DNA of 64,000 bases, from contig NC_135554.1 of the NCBI RefSeq assembly GCF_964340395.1, positions 1,669,501-1,733,500 of the forward strand, given 5' to 3'. The stretch comes from Glandiceps talaboti (lineage: Eukaryota; Hemichordata; Enteropneusta; Spengelidae). The notes beneath the pieces were generated by a model. The model was not told the DNA's origin, did no database searches, and worked only from the letters and a program-made list of their open reading frames with translations. Made by a program: the position numbers and the translations under genes. This document shows positions 39,001 to 45,998 of the stretch, in pieces; position 1 is the stretch's first letter; each line of letters starts with the position of its first letter.

Positions 39001-40606
39001 TTTCCGAAAAGGTAAAAAACAGCTAATGAGTCTATGCACAATCCTTCTAATTCATACATCTACTGTATACTATAATCAACATCTAAGCCATATTATCTGA
39101 AAGAGTGTGAAGGTTCTTGTTGGCATCCAGACTATTGCTACCTAGATGCAGTACTGTGGCAGTTTTGTTATGTCGCTCTCGGTAATGTGCTACAACCACT
39201 ACAGATTCCTGTGTGTAAGCTCCCATCTAAAAAGTGTTCAGGATCTTAAACACATTTTAAACCGTTTTTTTTTTTTGTTCGACAATATCCCTCACCTCTT
39301 TGAAAGTTGAGCACATCGTATGTCATTGACTATAAGTGTAACTGTGTTGACAGCACTTGTTCTCGATCGAATTAATGCTTCCTCTGTTATTTTCAAGTGG
39401 AAATCATACTATATTCTCGACGTCTCAGCTACATTGTACATGTACATTGTAACTTTTTAAATTCTGCAGACATACTGACTAATACTGCGCATACTCCATG
39501 CACTAGCACAACATTGTAATAGACTGCCAAGTAGGGCTGCCGTGTAGTGGTTTAGAGTATTTGTTTCCGTTTTGAACATAAAAATGAACTGATATGAGTA
39601 TTTACGTAGGAATTTTATTATTGAAATTTGAAGCTAGGGAATTGACTATTTTTATGGAAAAATTGATTGCCGAGAGATTTTAGGTTGGCCGTGCTCGTTG
39701 ACAGAATCTATTTGGTTTGCAAACCCTGTAAGAGAAAATAATACAACGAAAAATGTTGAGTCACAACAACATAAAATATGAAATAGAATAAACAACAGTT
39801 GTAAATAAAAACAAAGCTACAATTATTGCAGCCAATTACTACCAAGTACCATGGTGTTAGCTTACCGGTACCCCTATCAATATGACAATAGTAATATCAT
39901 TCGATACTGAATGACTACTGCTTGCCACAATATTTCCATATTCACCAGGTTTGTATTTATTCTTATCATGCAAGAAACTGTCACCGCTTACAAGTATTTA
40001 TCCATTAAAATTGTGCCAATGGCGTGAGTACATTTTTGTAGCCGTCAATCTACCCATTTATCCCAATAATCGTCATGTCAAAGGGAAAAGTCAAACGTTG
40101 GGGTCATTGAAGCCACCCATACATCCATCTTTGAATCGACCATAACCAACAGGCGGACCAGACCGTTCACTCCACGTAAACAAAGATTGACATTGAATAT
40201 CAGCTGATCGAACGTAATCAACTGTAGCTGGGTGATGGAAGATCACCGGTCAGTCCACGCCGCGCACTGATTTACAAACGACACGTAAACCTATGATTTA
40301 AAATGCGCCGCCTGGCCTCACTTAGTAAGTAAGTGCGACAGGTCCGAATCATATAAAAACAACAAAATTACATGGAAAGACTGTGAACGTGTCAAGAGAA
40401 AGACTACATAATATACGTATATAAAAACTGGTCATTCAGTTCCTGAGTTAGTGACGTTTACGTACCTTACAGTACCAAATGTAGACGGCTTGCGATGTCA
40501 GTACAGCAAATAAAGACTTTTCTCTGTTAGCCACGACAAACTGAAGAGCGTCACCCTCTTCTGTGGGAAGAGATAATAATTTCGGCCACCCAACTGGGAA
40601 ATACAT
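2861..40606 (-). CDS. RIC1: RIC1, N-terminal 341 residues in nine exons (3' part outside window)
   Basis: RIC1 with RGP1 forms the nucleotide exchange factor that activates Rab6 at the Golgi, acting in endosome-to-Golgi recycling and secretion; this is known of the family. Coding parts, in transcript order, are 40606-40466, 36521-36414, 33807-33731, 33316-33221, 23850-23708, 23478-23345, 12529-12438, 6384-6296 and 3005-2861. They total 1025 nt and join in phase with GT-AG borders throughout. The product starts [11 protein letters not shown] and keeps RIC1 hallmarks in order: [44 protein letters not shown], and [20 protein letters not shown] in exon 9. These belong to the N-terminal WD40-like propeller. 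The whole family protein is about 1,400 residues, so about three quarters lies beyond the left edge. Introns are long because of minisatellites and transposons. The start is the first ATG matching the conserved MYF N-terminus. Confidence 0.94.
3133..3502 (+). repeat. Left arm of long inverted repeat
   Basis: Pairs with 5632-6013. It begins ACGGTATTTTTTCAG and includes the words TACTACGTAGTATCTCC and CACGTGCCGTGTTTATAGG, all found inverted in the other arm. Scattered substitutions and one roughly 12-bp indel show the arms have diverged. Confidence 0.93.
3503..5631. other. Loop region of the foldback element
   Basis: About 2.1 kb without a recognisable protein or RNA gene. The open frames at 4358-4716 overlap on opposite strands and resemble no family. 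It contains the 36-bp perfect palindrome at 3973-4008. Confidence 0.5.
3973..4008. repeat. 36-bp perfect palindrome
   Basis: CATAGATAAAGGATACAT followed at once by its exact reverse complement ATGTATCCTTTATCTATG, with no spacer. It would extrude as an 18-bp stem with no loop. Confidence 0.97.
5632..6013 (-). repeat. Right arm of long inverted repeat
   Basis: Inverted copy of 3133-3502, with an extra 12 or so bases containing TACTGATCGAGT relative to the left arm. Its open frame (minus strand, 5703-5894) is the same spurious frame seen in the left arm. Confidence 0.93.
6107..6219. repeat. Short-motif cluster GGGGCGAAACGAC
   Basis: GGGGCGAAACGACCAAAC and close variants occur at about 6111, 6132, 6155 and 6206, with a shorter GGGGCGAACTGG between. 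The inverse GGTCGTTTCGCCC lies at 3072. Clustered copies at one end of a DNA transposon can be transposase-binding sites; that role is inference. Confidence 0.7.
6296..6384 (-). CDS. RIC1: RIC1 exon 8
   Basis: 89 nt encoding [20 protein letters not shown] and LALSSTDYP, aligning with VQVYTIDNSTGAMLLSHK of the family. Acceptor TTTCAG, donor GTTAGT. A retrotransposon fragment begins about 60 bp from its acceptor side and the foldback element ends about 77 bp from its donor side. Confidence 0.93.
6442..7277 (+). mobile_element. 5'-truncated CR1/L2-like non-LTR retrotransposon (pseudogene)
   Basis: Codes for the C-terminal end of a reverse-transcriptase polyprotein: [18 protein letters not shown], then [38 protein letters not shown] and [17 protein letters not shown]. 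After about 6800 the frame shifts and coding resumes (6789-7040 frame) with [20 protein letters not shown]-type and LWNELPF-type residues to a stop at 7040. The 3' end is AT-rich with a long T run and finishes in an ATA trinucleotide tail (7261-7277), as in CR1/L2 relatives. The frameshift and 5' truncation make it a dead copy. It lies antisense in RIC1 intron 7. The clade assignment is from the C-terminal motifs only. Confidence 0.88.
7278..8050. other. Non-coding stretch before the piggyBac fragment
   Basis: No exon or RNA gene was recognised. It may include the 5' end of the older piggyBac copy, but no terminal repeat could be paired with it. A short inverted repeat, AGGCGCCT, followed by AAAGGCG, lies near 7843-7856. 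Confidence 0.4.
8051..8791 (+). pseudogene. piggyBac-family transposase, N-terminal half, interrupted
   Basis: Starts [20 protein letters not shown] and continues for about 247 residues. An acidic, serine-rich N-terminus ([20 protein letters not shown]) is followed by the typical start of the DDE_Tnp_1_7 domain: [56 protein letters not shown] and [12 protein letters not shown], then [12 protein letters not shown]. It breaks at a TTAA (8792-8795) where another element is inserted, before the first catalytic aspartate region. The sequence right of the insertion (12037 on) does not clearly resume the family, so the copy is decayed as well as interrupted. The ATG at 8051 is preferred to the upstream in-frame one because the upstream residues do not resemble the family. 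Confidence 0.9.
8796..9082 (+). repeat. Left terminal inverted repeat, 287 bp
   Basis: Exact-length inverse of 11746-12032. The outer 75 bp carry a tandem pair of the motif ACCAGTACCCGGTATACCGG, whose core ACCCGGTATACCGGG is nearly a perfect palindrome; such subterminal repeats are typical transposase-binding sites (inference). Confidence 0.95.
9083..10388. other. Internal non-coding part of the piggyBac-type element
   Basis: No transposase core was recognised on either strand. The minus-strand frame at 9632-9934 resembles nothing known. Probably remains of the autonomous parent after internal deletion, or unrelated filler. Confidence 0.45.
10389..10601 (+). pseudogene. piggyBac transposase C-terminal cysteine-rich domain
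   Basis: A 70-residue frame whose last part, [20 protein letters not shown] then [13 protein letters not shown], has the C-x-x-H, C-x-x-C and CPVPCF-x-x-YH pattern of the zinc-binding cysteine-rich domain that ends piggyBac transposases and binds the inverted repeats. It ends ARKRRKL and a stop, a basic tail typical of the family. The catalytic DDD core that should precede it is absent. It may be a pure remnant. Whether it is expressed as a small DNA-binding protein is speculative. Confidence 0.8.
10933..11745. repeat. 34-bp minisatellite inside the piggyBac-type element, about 24 units
   Basis: Units contain AAAGGACCCATATATGACTA then CTGCTTATTGATTT. Variation is small (TATATG/TACATG, ATTGATTT/ATTAATTT). 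It abuts the right inverted repeat. Because it is within the element it would move with it. Confidence 0.97.
11746..12032 (-). repeat. Right terminal inverted repeat, 287 bp
   Basis: Reverse complement of the left repeat, with the same paired palindromic motifs and the same TTAA junction. No indels were found when the two were read against each other. Confidence 0.95.
12037..12437. other. Right flank of the inserted element
   Basis: Continuation of the insertion target after the TTAA. It could hold the rest of the older piggyBac copy, but no conserved transposase motif was found. The words TAACTTTATTTCTAAATCTA recur at 12359-12420 as a short local duplication beside RIC1 exon 7. Confidence 0.4.
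12438..12529 (-). CDS. RIC1: RIC1 exon 7
   Basis: 92 nt between a TCTTAG acceptor and a GTAAGT donor. It encodes [20 protein letters not shown] followed by [10 protein letters not shown], a strong match to the family's HGVWPQDV and NNKYRLMAFGC motifs. It is the only coding stretch in the roughly 17 kb between exons 6 and 8. A CATAT pentamer microsatellite starts 22 bp from its acceptor side. Confidence 0.94.
12551..12606. repeat. (ATCAT/CATAT)n pentamer microsatellite
   Basis: About eleven ATCAT repeats with one offset. On the transcribed strand of RIC1 it sits 22-75 nt upstream of the exon 7 acceptor, within the branch-point and polypyrimidine zone. Confidence 0.95.
12678..13677. repeat. 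35-bp minisatellite, first block, about 28 units
   Basis: Units read ATCAATGAAAGGATTGGTAA then ATAAAATACCATAAT, varying at one site (CATAAT/CATGAT/CACGAT). Same family as 17075-21475, from which it is separated by a 3.4-kb insertion. It lies in RIC1 intron 6. Confidence 0.97.
14181..14221 (+). repeat. Internal inverted repeat, left copy
   Basis: Contains TTTCCGTACGGCGACAATCC and AAGTACCCG; pairs with 16191-16232 at roughly 80-85% identity. May mark the ends of a 2-kb element nested within the 3.4-kb insertion. Confidence 0.8.
16191..16232 (-). repeat. Internal inverted repeat, right copy
   Basis: Contains CGGGTACTTGAGATTGTCGC and CGTACGGAAC, the inverse of the copy at 14181-14221. Confidence 0.8.
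16640..17010. repeat. Two diverged copies of a dispersed repeat
   Basis: Two stretches of about 120-150 bp share AAAAAAATCATAAAAAAT, a CATATCAAAGCAATC / AATATCGAAGAATTC segment and a final hexanucleotide-like GAAGAT. The style (host-gene-free A-rich start, then a CAAATATC word) resembles invertebrate short interspersed repeats. Confidence 0.45.
17075..21475. repeat. 35-bp minisatellite, second block, about 126 units
   Basis: Same unit as 12678-13677. A higher-order duplication is visible: three rare variants, AAATAAATACCAGGATATC (about 18401 and 19555), AAAGGATGGGTAAAT (about 18811 and 19965) and TAAATACAATACC (about 18890 and 20044), recur at a constant 1,154-bp offset. That is 33 units minus one base. 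Found in RIC1 intron 6. The minus-strand frames rich in YLPILS and YQSFH are products of the repeat, not genes. Confidence 0.97.
21476..22471. other. Non-coding part of RIC1 intron 6
   Basis: Unique-looking sequence with no exon, RNA gene or transposon core recognised. Confidence 0.5.
22472..22597. mobile_element. 126-bp hairpin (MITE-like)
   Basis: Arms of about 56 bp (22472-22527 and 22541-22597) are inverted copies: CTCGGTTTTGACCAGTGAAC in the left arm and its exact inverse in the right. The loop is about 14 bases. The flanks carry TATA-like words, but a target duplication cannot be defined. Confidence 0.75.
22618..23136. repeat. 36-bp minisatellite, about 14 units
   Basis: Units CATGGTGTAATTACATAGAC then ACTGAAAACTAACAGT, nearly identical apart from CATGG/CACGG. 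The multiple-of-three unit gives a 210-residue minus-strand frame that is not a gene. It begins 21 bp from the hairpin element. Confidence 0.97.
23345..23478 (-). CDS. RIC1: RIC1 exon 6
   Basis: 134 nt; product contains [20 protein letters not shown], the conserved DGFAVVFNDGKVGF segment. Acceptor TTTCAG, donor GTACAA, ends in phase 0. Confidence 0.93.
23708..23850 (-). CDS. RIC1: RIC1 exon 5
   Basis: 143 nt; product includes [19 protein letters not shown] and ends [11 protein letters not shown], matching the family's LLVATSDGLLHLIHW and VDLQSSR motifs. Acceptor TTACAG, donor GTAAGT. Confidence 0.94.
23851..24216. other. Intron 4 sequence between exon 5 and the minisatellite
   Basis: About 365 bp of non-repetitive intronic sequence, upstream of RIC1 exon 5 on its strand. 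Nothing else recognised. Confidence 0.5.
24217..24590. repeat. 42-bp ancestral-type units at the edge of the large array
   Basis: About nine units of 41-43 bp with CCTACAATATCCCTATAATT and CCCACTACTAGTATTGGATA. They share the ACTAGTATTGGATAA core with the 37-bp units that follow but are more diverged, so this edge looks like the older form from which the 37-bp unit arose by a deletion. Confidence 0.9.
24591..33201. repeat. 37-bp minisatellite, about 230 units (8.6 kb)
   Basis: Units CTCTACTAGTATTGGATAAC then CTTACAATATTTTATTC, with 38-bp variants (CCCTC). Variable sites are TATTGG/TACTGG, ATAACC/ATTATC and CTAGTA/CTTGTA. A rare 6-base insertion, TTACAAATTGAATATT, occurs twice (about 31336 and 32945), marking block duplication of about 1.6 kb. 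The whole array is inside RIC1 intron 4 and ends about 20 bp from the exon 4 donor. No coding capacity. Confidence 0.98.
33221..33316 (-). CDS. RIC1: RIC1 exon 4
   Basis: 96 nt; product includes [20 protein letters not shown], aligning with the ALNLEMRKILDLQAPI region of the family. The donor GTGGTT is weak, and the 37-bp minisatellite begins about 20 nt beyond it. Confidence 0.9.
33347..33674. repeat. 38-bp minisatellite, about 8.6 units
   Basis: Units AAATCACACCCAATTCTATG then ATTACATGTGACAATATC. It fills most of the 414-bp RIC1 intron 3. Confidence 0.97.
33731..33807 (-). CDS. RIC1: RIC1 exon 3
   Basis: 77 nt encoding [20 protein letters not shown] and a short tail, equivalent to the NGYILFFHI segment of vertebrate RIC1. 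Acceptor TTTCAG, donor GTGAGT, phase 0 to 2. A second copy of the donor region lies 44 bp further into the intron (33681-33699). Confidence 0.92.
34291..34690. repeat. Dispersed repeat, copy 1
   Basis: Shares a direct, diverged alignment of about 400 bp with 62152-62600: GTCAAAAAAGTATAACAG, TTTACTCTGAAAAC and ATTTAGTTTGA occur in the same order. This copy includes a CAAAATGGCGGG word (about 34493), a possible YY1-like motif. No coding. Confidence 0.8.
34822..35640. repeat. 111-115-bp tandem repeat, 8 copies
   Basis: Copies begin ATCATTTGGCTGTTGCTATG at about 34822, 34937, 35051, 35162, 35277, 35387, 35501 and a diverged one at 35615. Spacing alternates between about 114 and 111 bp in the middle, and pairs such as 35162/35387 share the TCTTTCTATTCCTG version, so a roughly 225-bp dimer has been amplified. 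In RIC1 intron 2. Confidence 0.9.
35641..36030. repeat. Dispersed repeat ending in a CACG/CACA tail
   Basis: Contains CTCACCAAGTTTCAGACTCG, TTCCCACCAAATTTCGCACC and TGATGCGATCGTTTTCATTT, then ATATCATGGCAATCGGTCCA and a CACACGCACGCACG tail. Its right third matches 1715-1842. Consistent with a short interspersed element adjoining the tandem array. Confidence 0.65.
36414..36521 (-). CDS. RIC1: RIC1 exon 2
   Basis: 36 codons, phase 0 in and out, acceptor TTTCAG and donor GTGAGT. It contains [15 protein letters not shown], the first conserved propeller blade segment of RIC1. Confidence 0.93.
37262..37740. repeat. Three diverged 160-170-bp tandem copies
   Basis: Each copy has AACCATAACAAA or AACCATAATAAT, then TATGAAGTTTGTTG-like, TTTGCATAATTAATGATTTT-like and TGCA-TTCAAATT words, in the same order. 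Old and degraded, unlike the homogeneous minisatellites around it. Confidence 0.7.
38120..38530 (-). repeat. Dispersed repeat family copies, minus orientation
   Basis: Two and a half copies carrying CAAGCATGTCTGAGTTATGG, ATGCACATGTATGTGATAGA and ATCGGTCCAGGCATCTC. The reverse complement of the same family is tandemly repeated at 45190-45990. The outer end (GGACAGACGGAGGAACCC) matches inversely the start at about 45165-45190. Confidence 0.9.
40466..40606 (-). CDS. RIC1: RIC1 exon 1 (first coding)
   Basis: Encodes 47 residues from [11 protein letters not shown] to AVYIWYCK, matching the conserved N-terminus of RIC1. The donor is AAG|GTACGT and the exon ends in phase 0. A YY1-like site lies 74 bp upstream of the ATG. 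Confidence 0.93.
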
Positions 40607-40679
40607 AACGATTATTTCAGTGTATCTGTAAATCCCAACAGATTATTAAAAGACAAACAGAAGTCAAGACGACTCATGC

Positions 40680-40690
40680 GCCGCCATCTT
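40680..40690 (-). promoter_or_regulatory. YY1-like site in RIC1 5' UTR/promoter
   Basis: Minus strand reads AAGATGGCGGC, the exact consensus of YY1 (CAAGATGGCGGC here). Such sites lie just downstream of the start of transcription in many housekeeping genes; this one is 74 bp upstream of the RIC1 ATG and in the usual orientation. Confidence 0.65.
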
Positions 40691-41249
40691 GATTTTGAGT
40701 ATCAAGTCAGGTGACAACATGTTGGTCATTAAGTCCATTATGATTGGCCAGCCTTTATAGTCCAATTTTCGTCCTCTGCGAGTTTAAGAGTATTGTAATG
40801 ATTTCAGTCAACTTTTCTTTTCATTGCTATCTTTACGAAATAACTAAGAAGACAAATTACATCACTGTCGAAAGTTCAAAGAATCAATTTTCATAGGGCC
40901 AATCCAATAGGGCTCATTTGCATCTTTCGGAGGGCCAGCATAACCAGTTCTCGTAAATTCTCGTAGATTCTCGTATTTTATCGTGTCATTTCTTCATTCT
41001 ATGGGTACCGTTCATATATCTTAAGTTGTCTTTTTCTGAGTTTAGAAATTTCCGCTAAATTCATTCATTCCTGTCTTTATTTTTTTTTTTTAATTATGAC
41101 GCCATATCTACGATTTTCTACCGAGGCGTGGCGCTATTACTCTTAGCCAATAGTGAGCCACTTACTGAATCTAAACTGTCAATCAACTAAATTGGTTGAC
41201 AGTACAGTCTCCAGGATACGCACGTTCCTGACGGTTGTGTCCATACTTA

Positions 41250-41373
41250 CACACTGAAAAAGCCACCACGGCGGAATTTATCTGGATTTCGCACACCATT
41301 TCGAAAGGAGAGTTTAGGGAGTTTACACGTGTCGCAAAAGTTGGTGTTTGAGAGGTTTATTTGGGTATTTCAG
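41250..41373 (+). other. Probable 5' untranslated exon of the plus-strand gene
   Basis: Ends in a strong donor TTTCAG|GTAAGT at 41373. The start is not defined; 41250 is a placeholder within the promoter. No conserved coding was seen, so it is taken as non-coding. It would splice to 58974 across a 17.6-kb intron. Its pairing with that exon is inferred from order and strand. Confidence 0.5.
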
Positions 41374-42312
41374 GTAAGTTTTATCGGTAGTTAGGCACGC
41401 ATACTAGGGGGCAATCACACAGGTGGTGACACAGTCAGCTGCATTGCTGGCGTTCATTCAGTGTCTCATGTCAGCTAGGTAATGTAAACTGTAACTACGG
41501 CATGTACACATACTTGCAACTACAATAGGGTATATGTACCTTGTTTTTTTCTGTCACGTTACCCTTTTGACACTCGAACTAGTTTCAAAGTTGATACGGG
41601 CATCGATGTAATAAGTGTGTCGGGTATGTTAACACTGTGTGGAGTCAAGTGTTTTGATTTAAATCTGGCGTGTCATATCACACGATTTCGTAACTGTTAC
41701 AGGACACACCAAGGCCAATCCAGTTCAGTAACATAGCAACCGAGGAATTTGTCGAGAAAAATCTCGTTCAACTAACGGAATTTTATTTCAGACAAACCGA
41801 CATTGCATTACTGCAAATGCACCGGGACGAATGCCAACGAATTTAGGGTGACCTCAGGTATTTGTTGTGTTAATTAATGAACGGGGAGGCAGCCTCCCTT
41901 GTCATATCGATCATGATACCAAATCAATGGCGGGAGAGGTCAAAGTTTTCATTCATAAACGGTTCGCATTTTCACGAACAATAGAAACAAAAGTCGTGTT
42001 ACGAACAGCGTTGTTCTTCTTCGTCTTCTTTGTACTTGCTATAAATCAAAGTCTCTGTATAGTAATGGAAGAATATCTAGAGTACATTGTAAGTTGTGTG
42101 TGGTAAATGTTACAGTTGATTAGCTGACTATGAAATGGTTGTGGAGAAAAAGTAAGAAAGAGAAATATAGCATTTTACTGTTTACAGAATCCCATATTCC
42201 AGTCCACAACAGGACATGTACAACCTGTGGGATATTTCAACTCAATTATCAGTGTTTTTACTTTTAGCAAAGCTAAGACAAAATAATATTTGAATTGAAA
42301 TTATGGAAGTTC
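41374..42312. other. Start of the plus-strand gene's first intron
   Basis: Unique intronic sequence. The frame at 41867-42106 has a hydrophobic run (ALFFFVFFVLAI) but no homologue recognised and no splice context; left out as a gene. Confidence 0.5.
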
Positions 42313-42341
42313 ATAGAAATCTAGTGTGGATGCCAATGTTA
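42313..42341. repeat. Orphan partial unit of the 48-bp minisatellite
   Basis: ATAGAAATCTAGTGTGGATG and CCAATGTTA match the 48-bp unit exactly but are separated from the array by a retrotransposon fragment. Confidence 0.9.
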
Positions 42342-42596
42342 TATATATAAGTTTATTGCAAATATGCTAAGGCCTTAGCCCATCGCACAACAAAATATAC
42401 AAAACAAGATACAGAGAGTGAAAGAGTTACAGAGTGGCTACGAATTCTTGACGGCATTTAAAAGACTTATGTATAAATAGTGCTAGTTTAAATTGAACAG
42501 TATCATTCTTACAAGACAGTAAGAAAAAACATTTCTCTCTAGTTGGAAAGTTACAATATTTATCGGGAATGAGTGCATGTCTAAATATGTCATATA
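42342..42596 (-). mobile_element. Non-LTR retrotransposon 3' fragment inside the array
   Basis: The minus strand codes (within 42427-42633) YDIFRHALIPDKYCNFPTRE and FLLSCKNDTVQFKLALFIHK, resembling the C-terminal end of invertebrate non-LTR polyproteins. It then runs into a 3' untranslated end with CAATAAACTTATATATATAA as its tail, at the left junction. It interrupts a 48-bp satellite unit after CCAATGTTA, so it inserted after the repeat existed. Confidence 0.65.
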
Positions 42597-45071
42597 AAGG
42601 AACTAGATTATAGGAATCTGGTGTGGATGCCAATGTTACTGTATAGGAACTAGACTATAGAAATCTAGTGTGGATGCCAATGTTACTGTGAAGGAACTAG
42701 ATTATAGAAATCTAGTGTGGATGCCAATGTTACTGTATAGGAACTAGACTATAGAAATCTAGTGTGGATGCCAATGTTACTGTATAGGAACTAGATTATA
42801 GAAATCTAGTGTGGATGCCAATGTTACTGTATAGGAACTAGATTATAGAAATCTAGTGTGGATGCCAATGTTACTGTATAGGAACTAGACTGTAGAAATC
42901 TAGTGTGGATGCCAATGTTACTGTGAAGGAACTAGATTATAGAAATCTAGTGTGGATGCCAATGTTACTGTATAGGAACTAGACTATAGAAATCTAGTGT
43001 GGATGCCAATGTTACTGTATAGGAACTAGATTATAGAAATCTAGTGTGGATGCCAATGTTACTGTATAGGAACTAGATTATAGAAATCTAGTGTGGATGC
43101 CAATGTTACTGTATAGGAACTAGACTATAGAAATCTAGTGTGGATGCCAATGTTACTGTATAGGAACTAGATTATAGAAATCTAGTGTGGATGCCAATGT
43201 TACTGTATAGGAACTAGACTATAGAAATCTAGTGTGGATGCCAATGTTACTGTATAGGAACTAGATTATAGAAATCTAGTGTGGATGCCAATGTTACTGT
43301 ATAGGAACTAGATTATAGAAATCTAGTCTGGATGCCAATGTTACTGTATAGGAACTAGATTATAGAAATCTAGTGTGGATGCCAATGTTACTATGTAGGA
43401 ACTAGACTATAGAAATCTAGTGTGGATGCCAATGTTACTGTATAGGAACTAGATTATAGAAATCTAGTCTGGATGCCAATGTTACTGTGAAGGATGCCAA
43501 TGTTACTGTGAAGGAACTAGATTATAGAAATCTAGTTTGCCAATGTTACTGTGAAGGAACTAGATTATAGAAATCTAGTCTGGATGCCAATGTTACTGTA
43601 TAGGAACTAGATTATAGAAATCTAGTTTGGATGCCAATGTTACTGTATAGGAACTAGATTATAGAAATCTAGTGTGGATGCCAATGTTACTGTATATGAA
43701 CTAGATTATAGAAATCTAGTCTGGATGCCAATGTTACTGTATAGGAACTAGATTATAGAAATCTAGTGTGGATGCCAATGTTACTATGTAGGAACTAGAC
43801 TATAGAAATCTAGTGTGGATGCCAATGTTACTGTATAGGAACTAGATTATAGAAATCTAGTCTGGATGCCAATGTTACTGTGAAGGAACTAGATTATAGA
43901 AATCTAGTTTGGATGCCAATGTTACTGTGTAGGAACTAGACTATAGAAATCTAGTGTGGATGCCAATGTTACTGTATAGGAACTAGATTATAGAAATCTA
44001 GTTTGGATGCCAATGTTACTGTATAGGAACTAGATTATAGAAATCTAGTGTGGATGCCAATGTTACTGTATAGGAACTAGATTATAGAAATCTAGTGTGG
44101 ATGCCAATGTTACTGTGAAGGAACTAGACTATAGAAATCTGGTCTGGATGCCAATGTTACTGTGAAGGAACTAGACTATAGAAATCTAGTGTGGATGCCA
44201 ATGTTACTGTATAGGAACTAGACTATAGAAATCTAGTGTGGATGCCAATGTTACTGTATAGGAACTAGACTATAGAAATCTAGTGTGGATGCCAATGTTA
44301 CTGTATAGGAACTAGATTATAGAAATCTAGTGTGGATGCCAATGTTACTGTATAGGAACTAGATTATAGAAATCTAGTGTGGATGCCAATGTTACTGTGA
44401 AGGAACTAGACTATAGAAATCTGGTCTGGATGCCAATGTTACTGTGAAGGAACTAGACTATAGAAATCTAGTGTGGATGCCAATGTTACTGTATAGGAAC
44501 TAGATTATAGAAATCTAGTGTGGATACCAATGTTACTGTATAGGAACTAGATTATAGAAATCTAGTGTGGATGCCAATATTACTGTGAAGGAACTAGACT
44601 ATAGAAATCTAGTGTGGATGCCAATGTTACTGTATAGGAACTAGACTATAGAAATCTAGTGTGGATGCCAATGTTACTGTATAGGAACTAGATTATAGAA
44701 ATCTAGTGTGGATACCAATGTTACTGTGAAGGAACTAGACTATAGAAATCTGGTCTGGATGCCAATGTTACTGTGTAGGAACTAGATTATAGAAATCTAG
44801 TGTGGATGCCAATGTTACTGTGTAGGAACTAGATTATAGAAATCTAGTGTGGATGCCAACATTACTGTATATGAACTAGACTATAGAAATCTAGTGTGGA
44901 TGCCAATGTTACTGTATAGGAACTAGATTATAGAAATCTAGTGTGGATGCCAATGTTACTGTATAGGAACTAGACTATAGAAATCTAGTGTGGATGCCAA
45001 TGTTACTGTATAGGAACTAGACTATAGAAATCTAGTTTGGATGCCAATGTTACTGTATAGGAACTAGACTA
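42597..45071. repeat. 48-bp minisatellite with internal hairpin, about 51 units
   Basis: Units read ACTAGATTATAGAAATCTAG then TGTGGATGCCAATGTTACTG and TATAGGAA. ACTAGATT and AATCTAGT form an 8-bp perfect stem with a 3-4 base loop in nearly every unit. Variable sites: ATTATAG/ACTATAG, GTGTGG/GTCTGG/GTTTGG, TATAGG/TGAAGG. One irregular unit lies near 43483-43540. Confidence 0.97.
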
Positions 45072-45118
45072 CATGTATTAATCTTGCCTATTTGTGCATT
45101 CTTTTGGGTGATGGCTGG

Positions 45119-45990
45119 AGGAGGAGTAATTAGTCCCCGGCGGACGAAGTCCGGGAAGGAGACTTAAGGATTGGGGTGCGTCCGTCTGTCTGGAGCCGTT
45201 TCTTGGAGATGCCTGGACCGATTTTTTTCAAACTTGGTACAGGAGCAACATACTATGGCATACATACATTTATGCATGTCAATTTGTTTCATGATACGAT
45301 CCAATATCATATATGGGTGCCTAGCAGCCATTTTGTTTGCGAATTTTCCCTGTCCAAAGCCATAACTCAGACATGCTTGAACAGATCTCATTCAAAGTTA
45401 GTACTAGCACAGTGTTCTATGACATACATGTGCATATCCATTTTCGTCGTGATACAATCCGTATGGCAGCCTGGCAGCCATTTTGTTTGCAAATTTTCCA
45501 TGTCCAAAGCCATTACTCAGACATGCTTAACAGATCTCATTCAAAGTTTGTATTATTAGCACAGTGTTCTATGACATACATGTGCATATTCATTGTTGTC
45601 GTGATACGATCCAATATGGGTGCCTAGCAGCCATTTTGTTTGCGAATTTTCCATGTCCAAAGCCATGACTCAGATATGTTTGAACAGATCTCATTCAAAG
45701 TTGGTATTAGCACAATGTTCTATGACACACATGTGCAAATTCATTTTTGTCGTGATAAAATCCAATATGGCTGCCTGGCAGCCATTTTGTTTGCGAATTT
45801 TCCATGTCCAAAGCCATTACTCAGATATGCTTGAACAGATCTCATTCAAAGTTGGTATTAGCACAGTGTTCTATGACATACATGTTTATATCCATTTTCG
45901 TCGTGATACAATCCGACTTGGCTGCCTGGCAGCCATTTTGTTGGTGCAGTTTTCATGTCCAAAGCCATAACTCAGACATGTTTGAACTGG
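45119..45990 (+). repeat. About 150-bp tandem repeat of a dispersed family, five copies
   Basis: A unique start (CCCCGGCGGACGAAGTCCGG, then GTCCGTCTGTCTGGAGCCG) leads into five copies about 149-154 bp apart. Each has ACAGATCTCATTCAAAG, CACAGTGTTCTATGACATAC, GGCAGCCATTTTGTTTG and TCCATGTCCAAAGCCAT. Same family, opposite strand, at 38120-38530. Confidence 0.9.
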
Positions 45991-45998
45991 TCACACCT

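Larger units (their letters stand above)
36522..40465. other. RIC1 intron 1
   Basis: About 3.9 kb. It holds a triplicated 170-bp repeat (37262-37740) and a pair of approximately 150-bp repeats (38120-38530) that are inverted relative to 45190-45990. The remainder has no recognisable gene. Confidence 0.6.
40607..41373. promoter_or_regulatory. Shared (bidirectional) promoter region
   Basis: About 770 bp separate the RIC1 start codon (minus) from the end of the probable first exon of the plus-strand gene. It is richer in G+C and CpG than the surrounding introns, free of minisatellites, and has a YY1-like site at 40680-40690. Transcription start sites are not visible; the bidirectional reading is inference from the divergent layout. 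Confidence 0.6.

Noticed and set aside
41867-42106. 79-residue frame with a hydrophobic segment
   Set aside because: No recognisable family, no splice signals, and it lies in the first intron of the plus-strand gene.
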